From: an uncultured Collinsella sp.
GTDB lineage: Bacteria; Actinomycetota; Coriobacteriia; Coriobacteriales; Coriobacteriaceae
Reading direction: 5' to 3'
NCBI GenBank assembly: GCA_959601045.1
Contig: CAUGNZ010000002.1
Coordinates: 39,033-103,032 of the forward strand
DNA length: 64,000 bases
Shown: positions 37,350 through 44,238 of the stretch, piece by piece
Numbering within the stretch: the stretch's first letter is position 1
How the letters are laid out: every line of letters starts with the position of its first letter
Notes under the pieces: generated by a model
The model's input: the letters and a program-made list of their open reading frames with translations, nothing else
Database searches by the model: none
Told to the model about the DNA's origin: nothing
Program-made: the position numbers and the translations under genes

Positions 37350-38459
37350 TTAGACCGGCTTAAGCCCAAAACACGCCCGCAGCGTGTTAAGCAACGCCTC
37401 TTGCTTCTTCCTGCGGGCATCGACACGATTCCGGTACCGCTTTCGCATACGCTGGTGCATGCGCCATGCGAGCGCTTCCATCGCTTCCATATCGCAGAGC
37501 ATTTCGTTGTTGACCGTCGCGACCTCGATTCCCATAGCAATCAAGCCCGTGTTGCGTTTTTCATCATGGATACGTCCCTTCCGGGAGGAATGGCCCAGCT
37601 CACCGTTGTATTCAAGGTCAAACCGGGCTGTTTCCTGATACGCATCGCAAATTGCATGCGGCATCCTTGAGATTGCCTGCGCGCGGTCATCGAACTCGAT
37701 CTTGTAGTCGGTCTTAAAAGGACCGCAGGCAAACCCACCATAGGAAAACGGAAGCGAAAACAGAGCGAGCATGATGCACTCCATGGGCGAGCGCAGGTTT
37801 TCTGACAGGTAGGGGCACAGGCGCAGCAGCTGTTTAGCGGCACTCCCCTTGCATGCGGCAAGGTAATCTGCCAGGCGATCGGGCGTCAGCACCGGCTCGA
37901 CTTCAAAGTAGCCCACATCTGGCGGTTGATCCTTATCCTTTGCAAGCCTGTTCACGGTGGGTGAGCTGTAGGGAGGCAGATACTTCCCGCGATCGCTCAG
38001 TGAAATCTTGGAACACAGTTCCTGGGCCAGGGCAAACGCCTGGATACAGCCGACCTCGCGGGCGACGGCAACACAAAGGGCCTCGGGAGATAGGCTGTAC
38101 ACCCCCGGTTCTACCTCTAGAATCGAGCCGGCAGGCAACCCGGAACACACGGACCAGCCCACGCCAGGCATGCGGCGGCGCTGCGCCGCAGATCCCACCA
38201 GCAAGCACAGATCTTCTTGCACCTCGCCGCTTTTGGCTCCAATTCGCACCAGGTCGGGAAGATAGATATCCTCGGTCGAAGGCGATGACGTACACAGCAC
38301 GCGGCGCTCCTCATCGGGCTCAAGGTCCTTCCAGCCGATGTAGCCCATCTGCCGGCGCTCGGCTCGAATCATACGCAACGCCGAGGCGCCCGTCAGGATC
38401 ACGGAAGCCGCTAGCTGCTCTTTTGTCGGCTTGTTGCATTGCCTGATTGTTACCGCCAC
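37350..38459 (-). CDS. Coriobacterial-type protein with nuclease-like C-terminal domain
   Basis: About 369 residues. The N-terminal part (MRIRAERRQMGYIGWKDLEP-like region) and a central LPAGSILEVEPGVYSLSPEA are of unknown type. The C-terminal part has RFDLEYNGELGHSSRKGRIHDEKRNTGLIAMGIEVATV, whose D-x-E...H...D-x-x-R-x-x-x-L-x-x-x-G-x-x-V pattern resembles Vsr/DUF559 endonuclease-like folds. The GTG at 38459 is proposed behind AGGGG; TTG or GTG codons 3-6 residues upstream are alternatives. It is 11 bp after comF. Function unknown. Confidence 0.65.
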   Translation of the reverse strand: MAVTIRQCNKPTKEQLAASVILTGASALRMIRAERRQMGYIGWKDLEPDEERRVLCTSSPSTEDIYLPDLVRIGAKSGEVQEDLCLLVGSAAQRRRMPGVGWSVCSGLPAGSILEVEPGVYSLSPEALCVAVAREVGCIQAFALAQELCSKISLSDRGKYLPPYSSPTVNRLAKDKDQPPDVGYFEVEPVLTPDRLADYLAACKGSAAKQLLRLCPYLSENLRSPMECIMLALFSLPFSYGGFACGPFKTDYKIEFDDRAQAISRMPHAICDAYQETARFDLEYNGELGHSSRKGRIHDEKRNTGLIAMGIEVATVNNEMLCDMEAMEALAWRMHQRMRKRYRNRVDARRKKQEALLNTLRACFGLKPV

Positions 38460-38470
38460 ATGAATCACCC

Positions 38471-39277
38471 CTACCAAACGCGTGCGAGAGCGAGGCCATC
38501 AACGGCCGCGGCACCGGCGCGCTTGAGTTCCGCCGAAGCTGCCGCCATCGTCGCACCCGTGGTGATAACGTCGTCGATAAGCAGCAGGCGGCGGCCCCGC
38601 ACGTCCTCAACGGTCTCGTACATGCCTCGGGCGTGTTCACGGCGTTCTTCACGGCCGAGTTCACGCTGGTCGCCATGGCCGTACTTAACGAGGGCATCGA
38701 GCAACGGAACACCCGCCAGCTCGCAAAATGGGCGCGCGATGGCCTCCATATGATCGAAGCCGCGTCGCCGAAACGCCGCCGCCGTCGCGGGCACAAACAC
38801 CACTGCATCGGCGCCGGACAACACGCCGCCGTAGCGTTCGGGCGCCGCGACCTGGGCATGTAAGGCGGTGTCGTATAGCAGCTCTGCCAGATACGGCGCC
38901 AGGCGTCGCTCGCCCGCGTCTTTGTACGCTTTAATGATCCGCGGCAGCGGATGCGTGTAAACGGCACATGCGAGGCACCGGTCGAGCGCTTCGGCCATCG
39001 CCGAAGACGTACCCTCGACCGAGCACTCGGTGCACAGCAAGTCTCCAAACGGGGCGCCGCATCGAGTGCAGCTATGCCGCGGGTCGATGAGTGCAAGCGC
39101 CGCCAAGCAGTCTTGGCAAATTAGCGCGCCGGAGCGCTCGCAGCCGGCGCATCGCGTAGGCGACAACGCCTCAAGCGCCTCGTGCGCCGCCAGGTCGGCA
39201 AACGGTAGCAATTCGTCCGCAAACGGCAGGATGCCGGCACCTTGCAGGCATCCCAACACATTCAAATGTCTCTTCAC
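38471..39277 (-). CDS. comF: ComF-family phosphoribosyltransferase-like protein
   Basis: A 268-residue ComF homologue. The N-terminal double zinc-ribbon is visible as CAGCERSGALICQDC near 43-57 and CTRCGAPFGDLLCTEC near 70-85. The C-terminal phosphoribosyltransferase core has FVPATAAAFRRRGFDHMEAIARP near 160 and the PRPP loop LLLIDDVITTGATM near 230. ComF is required for DNA uptake in naturally competent bacteria, but homologues occur widely. No other com gene is in the window. Confidence 0.9.
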   Translation of the reverse strand: MKRHLNVLGCLQGAGILPFADELLPFADLAAHEALEALSPTRCAGCERSGALICQDCLAALALIDPRHSCTRCGAPFGDLLCTECSVEGTSSAMAEALDRCLACAVYTHPLPRIIKAYKDAGERRLAPYLAELLYDTALHAQVAAPERYGGVLSGADAVVFVPATAAAFRRRGFDHMEAIARPFCELAGVPLLDALVKYGHGDQRELGREERREHARGMYETVEDVRGRRLLLIDDVITTGATMAAASAELKRAGAAAVDGLALARVW

Positions 39278-39379
39278 GACACAACCCTCTCTACGTTCGG
39301 TCGCAGGGAGGGTTGTTGATTCAGCGCTATGGTACCCCGACGCATTTGGGGTCAGGCAGGTTAAATCCGCTCGCGGGCG

Positions 39380-41080
39380 TTATTCACCGGTAGGCGGTTG
39401 CGGCGCAGACGAAGACGGGGTCGAGCCCTCGCCACCATCCTGGCGCGGCTTACGGGAACGACGACGGCGACGGCGCTTTTGGCCCTGGTCGGCCGAACCC
39501 TCGCCACCACGGTCCTCACGCGAATCGCGCTCGTCGCGAGCGGCGCCGCGCGAAGCCTTGGCAGCAGCTCCCCCGCCGTCTCCAGGACGACGGCGCGTGA
39601 CCTTGACCTCGCCATCCGAGACCTGATCGGCCACGGAGGGCACTGAGGGCTTCTGTTGCGCGCCCGAGGAATGGCGACGGCGCGGACGCGGCGCGCGCTC
39701 CTCCTCGCCACGTGACTTGCCGCCCTTGTCGGCAGACGCATCGGAGGCCGAGGGGCCCTTGGAAGCGGCACCAGCCTCGCGAGCAGCTGCGGCGCGGAAG
39801 GCGTCCTCGCGCTCCTCGCTCGACAGATGACGGCGGCGACGACGCGTGGGGTTCATGCCACCGCCGCGATTCTGCTGCTGGGGCTGCTGAACCTCGCGCT
39901 CGCGAGAGGCGTTCTTGCCCGCGGCTGCAGCCTCGGTAGCATCGCCCGAGCCCGCGCGCTTGCGACGACGACGGGCACCGGCGGCCTCCTCGGCCTCGGG
40001 TGCCTCGGCCTTACCACGGCCCTTTCCGCGGCCACGGCCCTCGCCCTGGCCCTGACCGGCGCGAGCATCGGATTCAGCATCGCGACGACGGCGCTTGGGC
40101 ATCGAAGTGCCGGCCAGACGGTCGGCGCTCGACAGGCCATCGCCCACGTCGACGCCGTTCTCGCGATCGAGCTCCATGAGCGCCAGGCGCATCTCGGGCG
40201 ACTCGATGCGCTCGAGCACGTCGCGCGTCACGCAGTCGGGGCGGCAGTTGCAGCCCTGTTCGGCGGCCTTCTTTTTGCAGCCCTCCGAGCAGGTCATATC
40301 GGCCAGGTTGACCTTAAAGACCTTGCCGTTCTCCAGGCGCAGCACCAGCTGCTCACGCGGCGTGTCATATTCCTGAATACGCGCCTTGCCGAGCGGCGTA
40401 TCGATGAGCGTCTTCTTTTTGGGCGCACGGCTCTTAAAGTCCTTGTACGCTTCGAACTCATAGCGCAGGCAGCACATCAGGCGGCCGCACACGCCGCTGA
40501 TCTTGGACGAGTTGAGCGGCAGGTCCTGCTCTTTTGCCATGCGGATCGAGACGGGCTCAAACTGTCCGCCAAAGCGCGTACAGCAGAGCTCCTGTCCGCA
40601 CTGGGCATAGCCGCCCACCAGGCGGGTCTCGTCGCGCACGCCGATCTGGCGCATGTCGACGCGGATGTGCAGCGTCGAGGACAGATCCTTGACGAGCTGG
40701 CGAAAATCGACGCGCTCCTCGGCCGCAAAGTAGAACACGGCCTTCTCGCCGCCAAACAGGTACTCGACGCCCACCGGCTTCATCTCGAGGTCGAGCTCTT
40801 TGACCAGACGGCGGAAATCGACCATCGCCTCGTCGCCCTGGATGGCCAAGTCGTCGGCAAGCTGCAGGTCGATGTCGCTCGCAACGCGCAGCACGGGCTT
40901 GAGCGGCTGGCCGATCTCGTCCTGCGGCACCTCAAAGGGATCGGCCGTGACCAGGCCGATCTCGGTTCCGCGCTCGGTGGAGCAAATGGCATAATCGGCC
41001 TCGAGGATATCCAGGTCCTGCGGATCGAACCACAGGTCGCGCGAGGCATAGGTAAACTTAACGGGTACGACTAACGGCAT
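39380..41080 (-). CDS. ricT: RicT/YaaT (PSP1 domain) with long disordered basic tail
   Basis: The first about 310 residues match RicT (PSP1 C-terminal domain): EIGLVTADPFEVP, VFYFAAEERVDFRQLVKDL near 118, GGYAQCGQELCCTRFGG near 155 and KISGVCGRLMCCLRYE near 197, whose Cys residues can hold an Fe-S cluster. RicT works in the RicAFT complex on RNase Y in Bacillus. Here the protein is 566 residues, twice the usual length, because of a low-complexity Arg/Lys/Gly/Glu tail (KRRRRD, GRGRGKGRGK, GQKRRRRRRSRKPRQ). It overlaps holB by 10 bp. Confidence 0.9.
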   Translation of the reverse strand: MPLVVPVKFTYASRDLWFDPQDLDILEADYAICSTERGTEIGLVTADPFEVPQDEIGQPLKPVLRVASDIDLQLADDLAIQGDEAMVDFRRLVKELDLEMKPVGVEYLFGGEKAVFYFAAEERVDFRQLVKDLSSTLHIRVDMRQIGVRDETRLVGGYAQCGQELCCTRFGGQFEPVSIRMAKEQDLPLNSSKISGVCGRLMCCLRYEFEAYKDFKSRAPKKKTLIDTPLGKARIQEYDTPREQLVLRLENGKVFKVNLADMTCSEGCKKKAAEQGCNCRPDCVTRDVLERIESPEMRLALMELDRENGVDVGDGLSSADRLAGTSMPKRRRRDAESDARAGQGQGEGRGRGKGRGKAEAPEAEEAAGARRRRKRAGSGDATEAAAAGKNASREREVQQPQQQNRGGGMNPTRRRRRHLSSEEREDAFRAAAAREAGAASKGPSASDASADKGGKSRGEEERAPRPRRRHSSGAQQKPSVPSVADQVSDGEVKVTRRRPGDGGGAAAKASRGAARDERDSREDRGGEGSADQGQKRRRRRRSRKPRQDGGEGSTPSSSAPQPPTGE

Positions 41081-42198
41081 TTCAGTGCCTTCCTGATATC
41101 GAACAGCATGACCTCGATGGCCAGCTGGGGAGTAACGTTTCTGGCGATGTTGCGCTCGGCGGTTGCGACCGCCTCGAGCGCCCGCGTGGCACCCGCAACA
41201 TTCGTCGCGGCGGCAAGCCGCCCGATCGTGTCGCGCACGTCTTCGTTCACCACGTCGGCCGCCTCGTCCTGAAGCGTCAGCAGCACGTCGCGCATAAGCG
41301 TCCGCGCGCTCGCCAGCGCTTCCATGATACCCGAACGCTCGCGCGCGTTGAGTTCGCGCTTGTTGCGGTCCTCAAGCTGCTTCAATGCTCCACGCGACAG
41401 GTAGTCGGCGTTTTGCTCGAGCACCTTTTCCTGCGTGGACTTGACCTCGGCGAGCGGCGCCTTAACGGCGACGATGAGTGACTTGGCGCGACTGAGCACG
41501 TCGGCCTCGTCGGCGGCGATGAGCGAATCGATGGCACGGACCATCTGGCGGCGAGCATCCTGGCGCTCGGCGCTCTTGAGGAACTCGATGCCACGCGTGG
41601 GGCTTCCCGCTACGGCAACGGCCATGCGACAACGCGCAGGGTCCTGACCGGTGGCGCGACTCACGGCACGCGCGGCCACGGCGGGCGACACCAGCCGAAA
41701 CGGCACGCACTGGCAGCGGCTCACGATGGTGGGCAACATCACGTCTGCCGAGGTGCCCAGCAAGATAAACATAACGCCCTCGGGCGGCTCCTCGAGCGTT
41801 TTGAGCAGTGCGTTGGCGGTGTTGGCACGCAGTTGCTCGGCACGGTCGATGATGTAGACCTTGGCCTTGGCGCGGATGGGCGCCAGCGGCACGTCGTCGA
41901 GCAGCTCGCGGGTCTGGGCAATGAGGTAGCCCGTGGCGCTCTCGGGCGTGTAATAGTGAACGTCGGGATGCGTATGGCGAGCAACGCGCACGCAGCTGTC
42001 GCATGCGCCGCAGCCGTCCTGCTCGCACAGGAAGGCTTGGGCGAGCGCCCACGCGGCGTCGAGCTTGCCCGCGCCGGGCGCGCCCAAAAACAGGTAGGCG
42101 TGCGATGCGCGACCGCTAGCGACGGCATTGGTCAAAAAGTCGCGCACGCGCTCTTGGGTGTCGAGCTTTGCCAGCAGGCTTGCCTGAGCGGGGGCCAT
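41071..42198 (-). CDS. holB: DNA polymerase III delta-prime subunit
   Basis: Clamp-loader subunit of 375 residues. The N-terminal AAA+ domain has HAYLFLGAPGAGKLDAAWAL near 33 and the four-Cys zinc module CEQDGCGACDSCVRVARHTHPDV near 58. VYIIDRAEQLRANTANALLKTLEEPP near 113 and the SRC sensor near 160 complete the fold. It starts 1 bp after the tmk stop and overlaps ricT at its end; the order tmk-holB-ricT is conserved in Gram-positive bacteria. Confidence 0.95.
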   Translation of the reverse strand: MAPAQASLLAKLDTQERVRDFLTNAVASGRASHAYLFLGAPGAGKLDAAWALAQAFLCEQDGCGACDSCVRVARHTHPDVHYYTPESATGYLIAQTRELLDDVPLAPIRAKAKVYIIDRAEQLRANTANALLKTLEEPPEGVMFILLGTSADVMLPTIVSRCQCVPFRLVSPAVAARAVSRATGQDPARCRMAVAVAGSPTRGIEFLKSAERQDARRQMVRAIDSLIAADEADVLSRAKSLIVAVKAPLAEVKSTQEKVLEQNADYLSRGALKQLEDRNKRELNARERSGIMEALASARTLMRDVLLTLQDEAADVVNEDVRDTIGRLAAATNVAGATRALEAVATAERNIARNVTPQLAIEVMLFDIRKALKCR

Positions 42199-42199
42199 G

Positions 42200-42883
42200 T
42201 TACTCGGCCTCCTTGGTAAGCGCGGCGGCGACGGCTTCCCGCGGAATGTCGAGACCGTACGCGCGAACCTGCTCGACCGTCTTCTCGAAGACTTCCTCGA
42301 TGGGCGCGGTGGCGTCGATGAGCTTTACGCGGTTTGGCTCCTCGGCGGCAATGGCGCAAAATCCCTGGTAGACACGCTCTTGGAAGGCCATGCCCTTAGC
42401 CTCCATGCGATCTGCCGCGCCACGGGCTGCCATGCGTAGCGCCGCCTGCTCGGGCGTGATGTGATAGACGAGCGTGAGCGCCGGATGCGTCCCCGCAACG
42501 GCCAGGTTGTTGGCATCGCGCACTATCTGGCGGTCAAGGCCGTCGGCAAATGCCTGATAGCAGGTTGTGGAATCGTAGAAGCGGTCGCACAGGACCACCT
42601 TGCCGACAGCAAGGGCGGGCGCGATGACCTCGTGCACCAACTGAGCGCGTGCCGCCTCGTAGAGCAACAACTCGCAGGTGTCGCCCATCGCTGTATTGGC
42701 GGGGTCGAGCAGCAGAGCACGGATCTTTTCGCTGATGGCGGTACCGCCCGGCTCGCGCAGGCTCACAACCTGGTAGCCAGCGAGTTCGAGCGCGCGGGCA
42801 AGCAGGCGCGCCTGCGTGGACTTGCCGGCGCCATCGACGCCCTCGAGCGTGATAAAGCTATGTTGAGCGGGCTCAAAAGCCAT
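42200..42883 (-). CDS. tmk: Thymidylate kinase
   Basis: A 227-residue kinase that makes dTDP from dTMP. FITLEGVDGAGKSTQARLLA is the P-loop, SLREPGGTAISEKIRALLLD the substrate segment, and CDRFYDSTTCYQAFADGLD near 100 the D-R-[FY]-x-x-S motif. LTLVYHITPEQAALRMAARG holds the lid region. First gene of the tmk-holB-ricT operon. Confidence 0.96.
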   Translation of the reverse strand: MAFEPAQHSFITLEGVDGAGKSTQARLLARALELAGYQVVSLREPGGTAISEKIRALLLDPANTAMGDTCELLLYEAARAQLVHEVIAPALAVGKVVLCDRFYDSTTCYQAFADGLDRQIVRDANNLAVAGTHPALTLVYHITPEQAALRMAARGAADRMEAKGMAFQERVYQGFCAIAAEEPNRVKLIDATAPIEEVFEKTVEQVRAYGLDIPREAVAAALTKEAE

Positions 42884-42993
42884 GGGCGCGGCCCCTTCCT
42901 ACAAGGCGCGTAAATGCGAGTTATAGCAACCAAGCCATGATACCCCAGTGCTCGGCGCGTCCCAAATCCCACCTAGCCAATGGCTACTCAGGC

Positions 42994-43050
42994 GGCAGTT
43001 AGGGACGTTCCTAAACTGCCGGCCGAAAAGGAATGTCCCCAACTGCCGGC
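42994..43050. repeat. GGGACGTTCC palindromic repeat, left copy
   Basis: GGCAGTTAGGGACGTTCC is followed by the self-complementary CTAAACTGCC and then GGAATGTCCCCAACTGCC, so one strand can fold in two alternative ways. A near-identical copy is at 44112-44170, on the other side of the zinc-ribbon gene. Confidence 0.75.
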
Positions 43051-43109
43051 TTTTTGGGGTGCTGGGTATAATCGTCGTATTGCATTGAAATGTGGCGAAA
43101 GGAGTGGCA

Positions 43110-44093
43110 ATGTCTCGGTATTGCGCCTCGTGCGGCAAACTTCTTGCAGATGATGCCAAGTTCTGCACCTCGTGCGGTGCACCCGTTGAGCAAACAACCG
43201 CGAGCGATAGCCAGCCTGCTTTTGAGCAGACCGGTTCCCTCGATACGTCGCAAGCCAAGGCGGACGACCCCCTCGCCTATCGCCCCGACCCCGCCGCAGG
43301 CCCCGCGGCCGTCGAGACCACGCAGCGCATACCCGTCGCGAGTGGCTCGCCCCAACAGCAGCCAGCTCCCGCATACGCGCTCGCTTCACCACAGACCCCC
43401 GCTCCCAAAAAGAGCGGCACCGGGCCGCTTATCGCCGTTATCGTTGTGCTGGTGACGATCATCATCGCCCTGGTCGTTTTCTTTGTGATCAAGCCTTTCG
43501 ACAACGCCGCCACGCAGACGACTGCCGAGGTAGCTAAGCTGCACCATGACGTCGACGACGATGACCTAAAGCCTCTCGGCGATCCCAACAGCCTGTACGA
43601 CGATGATGACGATGACGACGAGGATGGCAGCGAAGCAACGCTCTCCGAGCAGAACCTCTACCGCCGACTGAGCGAATACTACGACCTGCTCGAAGACCTC
43701 GACAACTACGTCCGTGGCTGCGCACAGAACTTCAACGGCAGCTATCTGGAAGAAGATCGCACCACCCGTCAAAATCTCGCCGACGTCGCCGAGCGCACGG
43801 AAGACACCATCGAGCAGTACTACGATATCGTCGAGGACCTGGACGTCCCGACGAGCTCCAAGAACTACAGCTCTTGGAAGGACATCGTTGCCCTGTACGA
43901 CGACCTAGATCACCGCATCGACGCAATCTGTGATGCCTGGGAGATCAGCCTGAAATACGCCAATCCTGCGGACCACAAGAATGAGATCGTGGCGCCGCTG
44001 TCGCGCGACAACATGGCGGGCACCAATGACAATAAGTACCGCCTAGACTTTGAGGAGCGCTATCCCGGCGCCAAACCTGTCGAGGTGAACTAG
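43110..44093 (+). CDS. Zinc-ribbon membrane protein with acidic extracellular domain
   Basis: A 327-residue protein. MSRYCASCGKLLADDAKFCTSCGAPV is a zinc ribbon (residues 1-26). A Pro/Gln/Ala-rich linker leads to one membrane helix (LIAVIVVLVTIIIALVVFFV, about 108-127) and an extracellular domain. That domain begins very acidic (LYDDDDDDDEDGSE) and continues helical (LYRRLSEYYDLLEDLDNYVR). The start at 43110 follows AAAGGAG. Such zinc-ribbon-plus-TM proteins are common in Gram-positive gut bacteria and probably sense or organise envelope processes; function unknown. It is flanked by two copies of the same palindrome. Confidence 0.8.
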   Translation: MSRYCASCGKLLADDAKFCTSCGAPVEQTTASDSQPAFEQTGSLDTSQAKADDPLAYRPDPAAGPAAVETTQRIPVASGSPQQQPAPAYALASPQTPAPKKSGTGPLIAVIVVLVTIIIALVVFFVIKPFDNAATQTTAEVAKLHHDVDDDDLKPLGDPNSLYDDDDDDDEDGSEATLSEQNLYRRLSEYYDLLEDLDNYVRGCAQNFNGSYLEEDRTTRQNLADVAERTEDTIEQYYDIVEDLDVPTSSKNYSSWKDIVALYDDLDHRIDAICDAWEISLKYANPADHKNEIVAPLSRDNMAGTNDNKYRLDFEERYPGAKPVEVN

Positions 44094-44111
44094 CACTTTG
44101 TCGTTCCCGAG

Positions 44112-44170
44112 CCGGCAGTTAGGGACGTTCCTAAACTGCCGGCAGAAAAGGAACGTCCCTAACTGCCGGT
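44112..44170. repeat. GGGACGTTCC palindromic repeat, right copy
   Basis: GGCAGTTAGGGACGTTCC and its perfect inverse GGAACGTCCCTAACTGCC flank CTAAACTGCCGGCAGAAAA. Same orientation and structure as 42994-43050. Confidence 0.75.
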
Positions 44171-44174
44171 CAAA

Positions 44175-44210
44175 AAAATGAGCGAGGATCGCGGGGTCCT
44201 CGCTCATTTT
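44175..44210. terminator. Bidirectional terminator
   Basis: AAAATGAGCGAGGA / TCCTCGCTCATTTT stem with an 8-nt loop between the convergent zinc-ribbon and topA genes. Confidence 0.92.
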
Positions 44211-44238
44211 TGTTTTGGTCAATGTTTCGGCTGCGCTG

